Counted from the first letter of the stretch, positions 35,501 to 43,047 are shown. The stretch: DNA of 64,000 nt from Nonomuraea solani (GCF_900108335.1 NZ_FNVT01000033.1:38402-102401); one strand, 5' to 3'. Notes: generated by a model not told the origin, from the sequence alone. A program made the numbers and translations.

Positions 35501-35780
35501 GCGGCGGCTTGACGGGGACCTTCTCCCCCGTCACCGGCGCTTCCTTCTGTACGGCCGGCGCCTCGCGCGGCGCCGCGTAGGCGGGCACGGCGTACGCCAT
35601 CTCCACCAGCATGACGACCGAGACGATAGGTGCCAGCCTGCGTGGCCAGCGGGATTCGGGCTTGGCCTGGTCCGTCGCGAAACGATTCCACGACGGGTCC
35701 GGGCGATCCGGATTCTGGGGGGTCTGTTGAAGGCCGTTCCATCGGGAGTCTGGCAGGTCTAACTCGTCCGGAAGATCCAT
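29559..35780 (-). CDS. RHS-repeat cell-surface protein with basic Ala-rich C-terminal helix
   Basis: 2,073 residues. A 45-residue cytosolic start is followed by a hydrophobic export segment (IVSVVMLVEMAYAVPAYA). Residues about 100-900 are the N-terminal shell region; about 1000-1790 contain many YD/RHS repeats (for example TYDAYGRETSETDPVG, EYDALGRLTKVW, YDADGDRLLRKT). The conserved RHS core end, GAREYDPRNGRFLSVDP, is near residue 1780. Residues about 1825-1965 are an extreme run of Ala, Arg and Lys predicted to be one long basic helix. The last 110 residues are Ser/Gln/Pro-rich (MSDAQRRSVDEQLGRVQP), with no known toxin motif. RHS proteins form hollow shells that hold a C-terminal toxin; here the cargo is unrecognised or degraded. 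GGAG precedes the ATG. Confidence 0.92.
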   Translation of the reverse strand: MDLPDELDLPDSRWNGLQQTPQNPDRPDPSWNRFATDQAKPESRWPRRLAPIVSVVMLVEMAYAVPAYAAPREAPAVQKEAPVTGEKVPVKPPLADPAAKQAWKAAPAVSWPKPQKAELGGSVSTLAAGFPVKLAAGTAKTAQAADPVSVELLDSDRLGLTMRVSPGQGATARTAKKTSLEIDYSGFRYAYGGDYGSRLRLVKLDECALDARAANCAAPEPVKSDNNAKTGTVTAEVETNGLYALTAAASGPSGDHSATSLSASSDWSVGPQSGDFTWGYEMRTPPALGGEEPGLSLGYSSQSVDGRTVSTNNQTSWAGEGFEFNPGGFIERRYKACMLDGKKTGDLCWDQDNAIMSLGDSSVELVKDVTTKQWRPKRDDGTRIEALTGATNGDNNGEHWRVTTPDGTQYTFGLNRLPGWATGKAESKSVQTVPVFGNNSGEPCYNSTPANAWCQQAYRWNLDYEVDTHGNATTYWYAQEGNYYGRNMKPELGTPYIRGAYLTRIDYGYLKNELFTKAPAARVLFDVAERCLPSGTITCAADQLKKETAGSWPDVPFDQICDSGVKCTDRLAPTFFTRKRLAKVTTQILNAAGQYAAVDSWALTHQFPASGDGMSPALWLASIQQSGHVGGTLSLPPVKFTGVQLPNRVDANEGRAPLIKWRVQAVNNESGGELRINYSAADCKPGDVPAADKNARRCFPQRWAPPNEAEVTDWFHKYLVTQTVEVDRVAGSPSVVTNYEYLDGAAWRYAENILVKPEHRTWADYRGYGRVRVREGDGQDGKRTMTEFRYFRGMHGDKQADGSKRSAQVEDTEGVKIDDLDQLAGFEREEILFDGDGGALLTATAQKPWSVKTAESTQGGVTKAAHVVQPESMVTRTALPGDKWRRTGEDRSYDAKGLLLQVDEKNDLASGDDDECIRYTYARNDTSWMLDYPSRVQKVAAGCGTSVSTLAAGEVLADEKIQYDGQANGQPPTKGDVTAVQELVSADGATITGTTRTYDAYGRETSETDPVGTKSVTTYSPAAGAPARETTETNQLGHTERTQVEPAWGEPVAEIDANNRRVDMEYDALGRLTKVWQPDRSKAANQSPSTEYTYTMRTDGPSIVTTKTLGADGNYTTSHELFDGLMRERQTQEPAPQDDQTSDPALRDGRTITDTFYNSQGEEYKANTGYFATGTPGTDLLAVADAVVPNQVVTLFDGTGETNAEVMKVKGVEKYRVTAKEEGDRLHVTPPAGGTATTRIGDAQDRLIELRQYKGATPTGEYDSTKYTYDIAGRLSTVTDPAGNVWRHHYDLRGREIKTEDPDKGVTSTTYNDADEVVTTTDARGKTLWYGYDALGRKTHLREGSASGPLLAEWKYDGLAKGELHATIRYAGGQEYKAEINSIDADYRALRQTVTIPEREGKLAGSYQLNTRYTLDDQVQSVSFPAGGGLAEESVVYGYDGLSQPTKVTGLSAYVSAARYSKMGETLQYELGEGTKKTWLTYTHDEGTRRLNSMRLDRAGSAASDMDINYTYDASGNVTKIADKAAQDTQCFKHDYLRRLTSAWTATDDCASGSPTSGKIGGVAPYAVSYAYDVTGNRTKETKHAWGGTAETVRDFTYPAAGGKQPHALQAVGADVFGYDAAGNTTRRKVGTSDQALVWDAEGNLESVTEAGKTTSFLYDADGDRLLRKTATDATLYIDDMELRFDYAKDVVEQTRYYTIGGEAIAVRTSDDQVFFMANDHQGTAQAMVNAGTGDVAIRRQTAFGEDRGTAPPWWPGQRGFVGGTKDATTGLVHLGAREYDPRNGRFLSVDPIIDESDPQQLNAYAYANNSPVTMSDPDGQLVWFVVGIAARIAARAIARKLAQAAARRAAAAAARRAALAAARRRAAALARKRALEAAKRRAAEAAKKKAAEAARKRAAEAAKKRAAQIARKKAALARQRAAAAAARRRAAAAARRAAAARRRAAAARRAVTRRASRPKTTVRHRPSVRPSSRRATQRQSPPKTQRSAPNSGQSQSRGMSDAQRRSVDEQLGRVQPTGSHQGTAWKQAETMADQGTGHGPASKPYISDSPSSKMPTILWRIWQVLRPLEPPG

Positions 35781-35951
35781 TAAGCTTTTCTCCAGGGGGG
35801 TTCACGGGGCGGCTGGCCGCGTGAGCCGTGCGGTGCGACCAGCCCTTCCTTGCCGCTGAACGCGATCGCCGTCCGGTAGGCGATCCGTCACTACGGGCAG
35901 TCCTGAGCCGGGGCCACGCCAGGACAACGGTCACCTGGGCACAACCACGGC

Positions 35952-35970
35952 ATTCGATAGATGATCGAAT
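35952..35970. promoter_or_regulatory. Inverted repeat upstream of the RHS gene
   Basis: ATTCGAT-AGATG-ATCGAAT is a perfect 7-bp dyad with a 5-bp centre in an A/T-rich part of the RHS upstream region (about 170 bp before the start). It is a candidate regulator site; which regulator is unknown. Confidence 0.45.
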
Positions 35971-36057
35971 AGTCGCTGCCGGGGAGCCGTTGGTCCAGAG
36001 TTTTGCGCCTTCTGCTCAAAAATTCTTTCACGGTCTGTAAACCTCTGAAATTTTCCG

Positions 36058-36559
36058 TTACCGGTACGACGACGCCTGCAGGCGGTACATCTCCGCGTAC
36101 GGACCGCCACGACGGATGAGATCGTCATGCGTACCGTCGACCAGGTCACCGGGATCGAGCCCGGCGAGCCGGACGGACCGGTCGGCGAGCGCGGAAAGCC
36201 GGGAATCCTCGAATCGCGTGCCCAGGGTCGCGTCCATCACGCGGCCCGGGAGGTGGTGCTCGTAGCACCGGCAGAAGACCCATTCAGGCCGAGGTCGCCG
36301 GCTCCTGCGCGACCAGCGGGACGGCGAGCCGCTGACCTGAACCGCCCTCGCGGATGGTCTCGGGAAGGATTCCGGCGATCAGCCCGACCAGGCCGCCGAA
36401 GACGGCCGGCAGCGGTTGGAGAGCGGTTCTCCCAGGCAGCGCGCGCACCAGGAAGGACAGGGCGGCCCACCGGACGCCCAGAAGCCTCTTACGCGTTTTC
36501 CCGCACGCAGAGATCCTGAACCGGCGCTCCCCGGCTGTCAACCGCCTTGGCCGGGCCAT
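36058..36559 (-). pseudogene. Collapsed ABC exporter (ends retained, middle deleted)
   Basis: At the downstream end the frame ends DLVDGTHDDLIRRGGPYAEM, YRLQASSYR, the standard tail of ATP-binding/permease ABC exporters. At the upstream end a 91-codon frame starting at 36559 (LGVRWAALSFLVRALPGRTA, LQPLPAVFGGLVGLIAGILP) looks like the first transmembrane helix of such a protein. An intact exporter would be about 600 residues; some 1.3 kb including Walker A and B is missing. The C-terminal call is good, the N-terminal one is weaker. Confidence 0.55.
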
Positions 36560-36951
36560 GGCACGGCTCGGGCCGGTGCCGCGTCGACATATCGGTGTCT
36601 CCGGTCACGGTGGCAGCGTACCGATCAACGACCGTGACCGAAACCCTTGCTCGACGGAAATACATCGGATGTGCTCGCGCGGCTATCTGGTCACGCTCCC
36701 ACGGCGGCGAGGCAGTCGGTCACCGCCCGCATGCCGAGGGTCGCGGCGGCCTCCGGGGCCGGTCCGCCATCCCAAGATCCCTAGGTAATCGCTGGCCAGA
36801 AGGGCGTTTACGGTCGTGCCGCCGAGGCCGCGCACAGGTCGTGCCCCAGGGCGCCCGCGACACCGGCCGGCGCCCCGATCCCGGCACCGGTCAGATCGTC
36901 ACGACCGGCCGTTCGACACGAAGTCATCGGATATTTCCTCCCGCGATCTCA
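36560..36951. other. Intergenic region without recognisable gene
   Basis: About 390 bp between the ABC exporter remnant and the sugar operon promoter. Several frames are open but none has family resemblance, ribosome site or consistent codon bias. Short coding-like patches suggest further decayed sequence, but I cannot name it. Confidence 0.45.
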
Positions 36952-36981
36952 TTGACATTACGGATTGCGACGTCCTAATTT
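36952..36981 (+). promoter_or_regulatory. Promoter of the sugar ABC/fucosidase operon
   Basis: TTGACA (36952-36957), an 18-bp spacer and TAATTT (36976-36981) make a near-consensus vegetative promoter. A palindrome TTTCGAAA (36979-36986) overlaps the -10 and could be a repressor site. Confidence 0.7.
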
Positions 36982-37024
36982 CGAAACAATTAACTCGGCC
37001 CCGAGCTTATTGAGTGGAGCTGCG

Positions 37025-38296
37025 ATGGGCAGGCGGATGCATGGCGGTCGGAGATCATTGGCGGTCGCGACTGCGGTGGTCATCGCGGGCGGACTAACGG
37101 CCGGTTGCGGGGGCGACGGGCAGGAAACGCCAGGTGGCAGCAAGGCGGCCAACGGTGCCGTGGCGCTCACCTGGTCGATGTGGGCGTCCGGAACAGAGGA
37201 CCGAAATGCCTGGCAGAAGGTAGCCGACCAGGTCACCCAGAAGTACCCGAACATCAAGATCACGCTAGAGACGTCACCGTTCAACGACTACTTCACCAAA
37301 CTCGGCACCCGCCTGGCCGGCGGCAGCGCGGCGTGCATCGTGTCCATGCAGAGCCTGCGCACCGGCGGCTACGTCAGTGGCATGCGGCCCCTGGACGACC
37401 TGATCAAGAAGAACAACCTCGACGTCGCCGACTTCGACTCCTCGATCATGGAGGGGCTGGCCTCGGGCGGCAAACAGTACGCGCTGCCCTACGACGTCGG
37501 ATCGCTGATCATCACCTACAACAAGGACATGTTCAAGGCGGCCGGCGTGCCGGCGCCGAAGGTCGGCTGGAGCGTGGCGGACTTCGAGTCGGCGGCCAAG
37601 AAGCTGACCACCGGCGGCAAGTACGGTTTCGTGGCCTACCCCTCGGCCCTGGGAATGTTCTCGATGATCATGTCTCAGTCGGGCGCGGAGCCGCTGGACG
37701 CCTCCGGCAAGCTCACCCTCACCACCGAGCCGATGAAGGCCGGCTTCCAGTGGTACGCGGACCTGCCCGGCAAGCAGGGCGTCGCGCCCAAGGTGCCCGG
37801 CGTGAACAACAACTGGGCCGAGACCCAGTTCCTCAGCGGCGCCGTGGCGATGTCGGTGAACGGCCCCTGGTCCGTCCTGGAGCTCAAGGCGCAGGCCAAG
37901 TTCGACGTGGGCCTGGCCACCATCCCCGCCGGTCCGAACGGGACCAAGAGCTACTCGGCCGGGTCCGGCTTCGGCATCTCCCAGTCCTGCCCGTACCCCG
38001 ACGAGGCGTTCAAGGCGATCAGCACGATGACCAGCGCGGAAGTGCTCGGGCAGCTCGGCTCGGTCGGACGCGCCTATCCGGCGCGCAAGTCCGTACAGAA
38101 CACGTGGTACGAGAACGCCTTCGAGGGCGCCAAGCCCGTCCTCGACGCCGCCAACGCCTCCGCGAAGCCGTTCCGGACGACCAGGAACTGGGATCCGGTG
38201 GAGAAGCTGCTGGCCCAATACGGCATCCAGGCCCTCAACGGGCAGGCCACGGCGGCCGACGTACTCAGCCAGGTGCAGCAGCAGTCACCGGCGTAG
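37025..38296 (+). CDS. Sugar ABC transporter substrate-binding lipoprotein
   Basis: 423 residues from the ATG at 37025 (MGRRMHGGRRS), with GGAG upstream. The signal peptide ends in a lipobox (GLTAGC, Cys about 29), so it is anchored outside the membrane. The mature protein follows the family-1 extracellular solute-binding pattern for carbohydrates: VALTWSMWASGTEDRNAWQK, DVGSLIITYNKDMFKAAGVP, and FLSGAVAMSVNGPWSVLEL. It is the first gene of an operon with two permeases and a GH29 fucosidase, so its ligand is likely a fucose-containing oligosaccharide or glycoside (inference). No dedicated ATPase is present; a shared MsiK-type ATPase is usual in actinomycetes. Confidence 0.92.
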   Translation: MGRRMHGGRRSLAVATAVVIAGGLTAGCGGDGQETPGGSKAANGAVALTWSMWASGTEDRNAWQKVADQVTQKYPNIKITLETSPFNDYFTKLGTRLAGGSAACIVSMQSLRTGGYVSGMRPLDDLIKKNNLDVADFDSSIMEGLASGGKQYALPYDVGSLIITYNKDMFKAAGVPAPKVGWSVADFESAAKKLTTGGKYGFVAYPSALGMFSMIMSQSGAEPLDASGKLTLTTEPMKAGFQWYADLPGKQGVAPKVPGVNNNWAETQFLSGAVAMSVNGPWSVLELKAQAKFDVGLATIPAGPNGTKSYSAGSGFGISQSCPYPDEAFKAISTMTSAEVLGQLGSVGRAYPARKSVQNTWYENAFEGAKPVLDAANASAKPFRTTRNWDPVEKLLAQYGIQALNGQATAADVLSQVQQQSPA

Positions 38297-38304
38297 GGAG
38301 CGAC

Positions 38305-39201
38305 GTGCACGACGAAGCCAAACCCCGGCGCCTGCGCCGTGATGGGCGGGCAGCGGCGCTGTTCGCCGGGCCCAGCCTGTTCGGGTTGACGCTGTTCACC
38401 CTCTTCCCGATCGTGTTGTCCCTGGTGATGGCGTTCTTCCAGTGGCCCGCGGTGGGTGAGCGCACCTTCACCGGGCTGGAGAACTTCGCGACGCTGTTCA
38501 GCGATCCCGTGTTCGTGCGGGCGCTGCTCAACACGCTGCTGTTCGTGGTGCTCTACCTGCCGCTCAACCTCATCGTGTCGGTGGGGCTGGCGGTGTGGAT
38601 CGGGCCGCGGATCAAGGGCCGCAAGGTGCTGCGGGTGGTGTTCTTCCTGCCCGTGGTCACGCCGATGGTGGCCAACGCGATCGTCTGGCGGATGATCTAC
38701 CAGCCGAACGGGCTCATCGACGGCACGCTGTACGCCGCCACCGGCGTCCACGCGCCGAACTTCCTCGGCGAACAGGGCTGGGCCATGTTCGCCGTGGTCG
38801 CGATGAGCGTGTGGCAGGGGTTCGGCTACAACATGCTGGTCTTCTCGGCCGCGCTGGACGCCATCCCACGGCACCTCCTGGAGGCGGCGCAGATCGACGG
38901 GGCGGGACCGTGGCGGCAGTTCTTCCGCATCATGCTGCCGATGATCTCCCCGGCGCTGTTCTTCGCCTCGACCATGACGCTCATCACGTCTTTCCAGGTC
39001 TTCACCCAGCCGTTCCTGATGACCGGCGGAGGGCCGGGCATGGACACCCAGACGCTCATGATGTTCGTCTACGACAAGGGGTTCTCGATCTATCAGTTCG
39101 GACTCGCGTCCGCCGGGGCCTGGATCGTGTTCGTGCTGATCCTGGGTGTGACCGCGGTGCAGTTCGCCGGCCAGCGCAGGTGGGTGAACTACGATGTCTG
39201 A
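38305..39201 (+). CDS. Sugar ABC transporter permease (MalF-like)
   Basis: 298 residues from a GTG at 38305, with GGGAG directly before it. Six hydrophobic segments are visible, and the cytoplasmic EAA loop is EAAQIDGAGPWRQFFRIMLP. GPSLFGLTLFTLFPIVLSLV at the N-terminus is typical of the first of the two permeases of carbohydrate (CUT1) importers. It starts 8 nt after the binding-protein stop and its end overlaps the next permease by 8 bp, so expression is coupled. Confidence 0.93.
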   Translation: MHDEAKPRRLRRDGRAAALFAGPSLFGLTLFTLFPIVLSLVMAFFQWPAVGERTFTGLENFATLFSDPVFVRALLNTLLFVVLYLPLNLIVSVGLAVWIGPRIKGRKVLRVVFFLPVVTPMVANAIVWRMIYQPNGLIDGTLYAATGVHAPNFLGEQGWAMFAVVAMSVWQGFGYNMLVFSAALDAIPRHLLEAAQIDGAGPWRQFFRIMLPMISPALFFASTMTLITSFQVFTQPFLMTGGGPGMDTQTLMMFVYDKGFSIYQFGLASAGAWIVFVLILGVTAVQFAGQRRWVNYDV

Positions 39202-40033
39202 CCACGTGATCCGGCGCGTCAAGCTGGTCGTCTCGCACGTCGCGCTCTACCTGGTGGCCGCCGCTTTCGTGTCACCGCTGGTGTACATGGTGGCCACGTC
39301 GTTCAAGCGCGCCGACGAGGTGTTCAGCTCGCCGCCGAGCCTGCTCGGATCGGTGTTCCGGTGGGAGAACTACACCGAGGCGCTGGCGTACCTGCCGTTC
39401 GGGCGGTTCGTGCTCAACGGGCTCGCCGTGGCCGTCATCGGCACCATCGTGGTGCTGGTGTCGTCGGCCATGTCGGCGTACGCCTTCTCGCGGCTGCGCT
39501 GGCGCGGTCGCAACGGCGTCTTCCTGGTCTTCCTGGCCACGCTGATGATCCCCCAGGAAGTGCTGGTCGTGCCGATGTTCATCCTGATGCGCTGGTTCGG
39601 CTGGGTGGACTCCTTCCAGGCGCTGATCTTCCCTTGGGCGTTCACCGCCTTCGGGACGTTCATGCTGCGGCAGTTCTTCCTGACCATCCCGGAAGAGATG
39701 TCCGAGAGCGCCCGCATCGACGGCGCGGGATCGGTGCGGATCTTCACCAGCATCCTGATGCCGCTGATCAGGCCCGCGCTCGCGGTGCTGGCGGTCTTCA
39801 CCTTCATCGGTTACTGGAACAGCTTCCTGTGGCCGTTGATCATCATCAACTCGGTGGACGAGTTCGGCACCGTCCCGCTGGGCCTGCAGCTCTTCTTCGG
39901 CCAGCAGGGCAGCCAGTGGAACCTCGTCATGGCCGCCTCGGTGATCTCCATGGCGCCCAGTGCGGCCCTGCTCATCCTCCTGCAGAAACACCTCATTCGC
40001 GGGATCGCGACCAGCGGTCTCGGCGGCCGATGA
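39194..40033 (+). CDS. Sugar ABC transporter permease (MalG-like)
   Basis: 279 residues. It carries the second CUT1 permease signature: the EAA loop ESARIDGAGSVRIFTSILMP, AFTAFGTFMLRQFFLTIP, and TFIGYWNSFLWPLIIINS. Six membrane helices are seen. It pairs with the permease at 38305-39201 to form the channel. Its TGA overlaps the ATG of the fucosidase gene (ATGA at 40030-40033), linking import and hydrolysis. Confidence 0.93.
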   Translation: MSDHVIRRVKLVVSHVALYLVAAAFVSPLVYMVATSFKRADEVFSSPPSLLGSVFRWENYTEALAYLPFGRFVLNGLAVAVIGTIVVLVSSAMSAYAFSRLRWRGRNGVFLVFLATLMIPQEVLVVPMFILMRWFGWVDSFQALIFPWAFTAFGTFMLRQFFLTIPEEMSESARIDGAGSVRIFTSILMPLIRPALAVLAVFTFIGYWNSFLWPLIIINSVDEFGTVPLGLQLFFGQQGSQWNLVMAASVISMAPSAALLILLQKHLIRGIATSGLGGR

Positions 40034-41319
40034 AACTCATTGAAAGGAATGTTGTGGACCACGCCTGGTTCTCCGAATCCCGGTTCGGCATGTTCGTGCA
40101 CTGGGGCCTGTACGCTCTGGCCGCACGCCATGAGTGGGTGAAGAACCGCGAACAACTGACCGATGAGGACTACCAGCGCTATTTCGACCACTTCGACCCC
40201 GACCTGTACGACCCGGCGGAGTGGGCACGGCTGGCCAAGGAGGCCGGCATGCGCTACGTCGTCCTCACCACCAAGCACCACGACGGCTTCTGCCTGTGGG
40301 ACTCGGCGCAGACCGACTACAAGTCGACCCGCACTCCCTGGGGCAAGGACCTGATCGCTCCCTACGTGGAGGCCGTGCGCGCGGCAGGGCTGAAGGTCGG
40401 CTTCTACCACTCGCTGATCGACTGGCACCACCCCGAGTTCCCCGTCGACTCCCTGCACCCGCAGCGCGACGACGAGGCGTTCAAGGCCGCCGCCAAGGAC
40501 CGCGACGTCTCCAAGTACGCCGACTACCTGCACGCCCAGGTGCGCGAACTGCTCACCGACTACGGCCAGATCGACTACCTGTTCTTCGACTTCTCCTATC
40601 GGAACAGGCCGGACTCCTGGGGCGGCAAGGGCGCCGACGACTGGCGCTCCCCTGAGCTGCTGGAGATGGTGCGCGAGCTCCAGCCCGGCATCATCGTCAA
40701 CGACCGGCTCGACATCCCCGGCGACTTCGTCACCCCCGAGCAGTACCAGCCCGCGGGGCCGATGACCATCGACGGCCGCGAGGTGCCGTGGGAGGCCTGC
40801 CAGACCCTCAACGGCAGCTGGGGCTACGACCGGGACAACCTCGACTACAAGTCCCCCGACCTGCTCGTACGCATGCTGGTCGACAGCGTCGCCAAGGGCG
40901 GCAACCTGCTGCTCAACGTGGGCCCCGACGGACGCGGCCAGATCGACCCCCGTGCCCGTCGGACCCTGGCCGACATCGGCGCCTGGATGGAGCTGAACTC
41001 CCGCTCCATCTACGGCTGCGGGCCCAGCGAGTTCGCCGCGCCTCCCGACTGCCGTTACACCCAGCGCGGCGATCGGCTCTATCTGCACCTGTTCGCCTGG
41101 CCGTTCCGCCACCTGCACCTGCCGGGGCTGGCCGGGCGCGTGAAGTACGCCCAGTTCCTGCACGACGCGTCGGAGATCCGTACGCGGGTCATCGACCCGT
41201 CCCAGACGGCCAAGAACACCTCGATCGCCGCCCCGTCCCCGGACGCCCTGACCATCGACCTGCCTGTTCAGCGCCCTGACGTGGCCGTACCGGTCATCGA
41301 GTTCTTCCTCACCGGCTGA
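40030..41319 (+). CDS. Alpha-L-fucosidase, glycoside hydrolase family 29
   Basis: 429 residues, without signal peptide, so it acts in the cytosol on imported sugars. The GH29 barrel is clear: WFSESRFGMFVHWGLYALAA at the start, TTKHHDGFCLWDS, GFYHSLIDWHHPEFP, and the nucleophile strand YLFFDFSYRN with Asp187. LNVGPDGRGQIDP is the conserved region closing the catalytic domain. Size and lack of export match intracellular bacterial enzymes that act on short fucosides. The acid/base residue is not fixed in this family and cannot be named from sequence alone. The pairing with a sugar importer supports the activity. Terminator directly downstream. Confidence 0.92.
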   Translation: MKLIERNVVDHAWFSESRFGMFVHWGLYALAARHEWVKNREQLTDEDYQRYFDHFDPDLYDPAEWARLAKEAGMRYVVLTTKHHDGFCLWDSAQTDYKSTRTPWGKDLIAPYVEAVRAAGLKVGFYHSLIDWHHPEFPVDSLHPQRDDEAFKAAAKDRDVSKYADYLHAQVRELLTDYGQIDYLFFDFSYRNRPDSWGGKGADDWRSPELLEMVRELQPGIIVNDRLDIPGDFVTPEQYQPAGPMTIDGREVPWEACQTLNGSWGYDRDNLDYKSPDLLVRMLVDSVAKGGNLLLNVGPDGRGQIDPRARRTLADIGAWMELNSRSIYGCGPSEFAAPPDCRYTQRGDRLYLHLFAWPFRHLHLPGLAGRVKYAQFLHDASEIRTRVIDPSQTAKNTSIAAPSPDALTIDLPVQRPDVAVPVIEFFLTG

Positions 41320-41323
41320 TCGC

Positions 41324-41364
41324 CTTTCACCGGCCCCGGTTCACGCGACCGGGGCCGGTGAAAG
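41324..41364 (+). terminator. Strong terminator of the fucosidase operon
   Basis: A perfect 17-bp stem (CTTTCACCGGCCCCGGT at 41324-41340, complement at 41348-41364) with a 7-nt loop, followed by TTTC. Confidence 0.9.
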
Positions 41365-41376
41365 TTTCATGGCGCG

Positions 41377-41405
41377 TTGACACTCGGAAAGCGCTTTCCT
41401 ACCGT
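41377..41405 (+). promoter_or_regulatory. LacI-type operator in the pectate lyase promoter
   Basis: TTGACA (41377-41382) and TACCGT (41400-41405) are 17 bp apart. The 14-bp perfect palindrome GGAAAGCGCTTTCC (41386-41399) fills the spacer. Its central GCGC-type CG step and AAAG/CTTT arms are characteristic of LacI-family sugar repressors, so binding would block the promoter. Confidence 0.8.
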
Positions 41406-41438
41406 GTCGTCATCCAGCGACGCGAAGGTGGGACGAGC

Positions 41439-42998
41439 ATGAGACGAGCAGTCGTGTTACGACTCGGGGCAGCGCTGGCCGCGGCGGCCACCGCGGCCGC
41501 GGTCGGGGTGGCCCTGCCGGTGATCCAGGCGGCGTCGGCGGCGGCCGGCAGCGCCACCGGCTACGCGACCGCCAACGGCGGGACCACCGGCGGCGCGGGC
41601 GGGCAGACGGTGCGGGCCACCACGGGAACCGCGATCCACGCGGCCCTGTGCGGCCGGGCCAGCAGCAGCACCCCGATCACCATCGAGGTCGAGGGGACGA
41701 TCAACCACGGCAACACCACCAAGGTGTCGGGCGGAAGCTGCAACACCGCCGCCGGTGTGATCGAGCTCAAGCAGATCAGCAACGTCACGATCATCGGGGT
41801 CGGCGGCGGGGCCGTCTTCGACCAGCTCGGCATCCACATCCGCGAGTCCCGCAACATCATCATCCAGAACGTGACCGTACGGAACGTGAAGAAGTCGGGC
41901 TCGCCCACGTCCAACGGCGGCGACGCCATCGGCATGGAGAGCGGCGTCCGCAACGTGTGGGTCGACCACGTCACCCTGGAGGCCTCGGGCGGGGAGTCGG
42001 AGGGCTTCGACGGCCTCTTCGACATGAAGGACGACACCCAGTACGTGACGCTGTCGTACGCCATCCTGCGCAACTCCGGCCGCGGCGGGCTCATCGGATC
42101 CAGCGAGAGCGACCGCTCGAACGGTTTCATCACCTTCCACCACAACCGGTACGAGAACATCGACTCCCGCACTCCCCTGCTGCGCGGCGGCATCGCCCAC
42201 ATCTACAACAACCATTACGTGAACCTGCGCGAGTCCGGCATCAACTCCCGGGCCGGCGCCCGCGCGAAGGTGGACAACAACTACTTCGAGGACTCCAAGG
42301 ACGTTCTCGGCACCTTCTACACCAGCGAGGCCGGCTACTGGCAGGTCGGCGGCAACATCTTCGACAACGTGACCTGGTCCAGCCCGGGCAGCGACAACAA
42401 CCCCGCCGGGCCCGACCCGCAGTCCAACACCACCGTCAGCGTCCCGTACTCCTACGGCCTCGACGGGGCGAGCTGCGTGCCGGACATCGTCCGCCAGACG
42501 GCAGGCGCCAACAAGGGGCTGCAGGTGTCGAACGGTAGTTGCGCACCGACCACGCCCACGGCGACGCCGACTGCGACACCCACTGCGACGCCGACCGCGA
42601 CACCGACGGTGACCCCCACCGTTCCGCCCGGCGGGACCAACCTCAGCATCGGGGCCGGCTCCGACGGTTCCAGCAAGGCCGACGGCACCAGCTACGGCAA
42701 CGTGCGCGACGGCGACATGAGCACCTCCTGGTCACCGGCCGGCTCGACCGGTGACATTTCGATCAAGTGGAGCGCCGCCACGACGGTCTCCAGGGTCGTC
42801 ATCCGTGAGCCGTCCGGCTCCGCGGGCGGCATCGGCGCCTGGCAGCTCGTCAACGCCGGCACCGGCGCCGTCCTGAAGTCCGGCAGTGGGGCGGGCACCA
42901 TCACCTTCACCTCGACCGCACTGAGCAAGATCACCTTCAGGATCACCGGCTCGACCGGCGGACCGAGAGTCGCCGAATTCGAGACCTACGCCGCATAG
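41439..42998 (+). CDS. Secreted pectate lyase (PL1) with C-terminal carbohydrate-binding-like domain
   Basis: 519 residues from the ATG at 41439; the frame runs further upstream but through the operator. The signal peptide ends near QAASAAAG. Residues about 55-350 are a PL1 beta-helix: NVTIIGVGGGAVF, NVWVDHVTLEA (the Ca-binding Asp and His motif), and TPLLRGGIAHIYNNHYVNL with the catalytic-site Arg. A Pro-Thr repeat linker (PTATPTATPT) at about 368-392 connects to a C-terminal domain with a discoidin-like pattern (DGDMSTSWSPAG, ISIKWSAATTVSRVVI). It cleaves polygalacturonate by elimination outside the cell. Control by a LacI repressor is indicated by the palindrome in its promoter. Confidence 0.92.
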   Translation: MRRAVVLRLGAALAAAATAAAVGVALPVIQAASAAAGSATGYATANGGTTGGAGGQTVRATTGTAIHAALCGRASSSTPITIEVEGTINHGNTTKVSGGSCNTAAGVIELKQISNVTIIGVGGGAVFDQLGIHIRESRNIIIQNVTVRNVKKSGSPTSNGGDAIGMESGVRNVWVDHVTLEASGGESEGFDGLFDMKDDTQYVTLSYAILRNSGRGGLIGSSESDRSNGFITFHHNRYENIDSRTPLLRGGIAHIYNNHYVNLRESGINSRAGARAKVDNNYFEDSKDVLGTFYTSEAGYWQVGGNIFDNVTWSSPGSDNNPAGPDPQSNTTVSVPYSYGLDGASCVPDIVRQTAGANKGLQVSNGSCAPTTPTATPTATPTATPTATPTVTPTVPPGGTNLSIGAGSDGSSKADGTSYGNVRDGDMSTSWSPAGSTGDISIKWSAATTVSRVVIREPSGSAGGIGAWQLVNAGTGAVLKSGSGAGTITFTSTALSKITFRITGSTGGPRVAEFETYAA

Positions 42999-43015
42999 CG
43001 GACCGGTCTCATCAC

Positions 43016-43047
43016 CTGAGGAGGCCGTCGGACCGGCGGCCCCTCAG
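43016..43047 (+). terminator. Imperfect hairpin after the pectate lyase
   Basis: CTGAGG and GGCCG on the left pair with CGGC and CCTCAG on the right with small bulges, 17 nt after the stop. It is a probable terminator, weaker than its neighbours. Confidence 0.5.

Noticed and set aside
29847..35762. A 1,971-codon open frame antisense to the RHS gene
   Set aside because: Its composition (Val/Leu/Gly/Arg runs) is that expected from reading the complement of a high-GC gene. It has no domain or ribosome site, while the minus-strand RHS protein has clear repeats.
37105..38304. Upstream extension of the first permease frame over the binding-protein gene
   Set aside because: The extension is out of frame with the lipoprotein and lacks hydrophobic or family character; the permease starts at the GTG at 38305 behind GGGAG.
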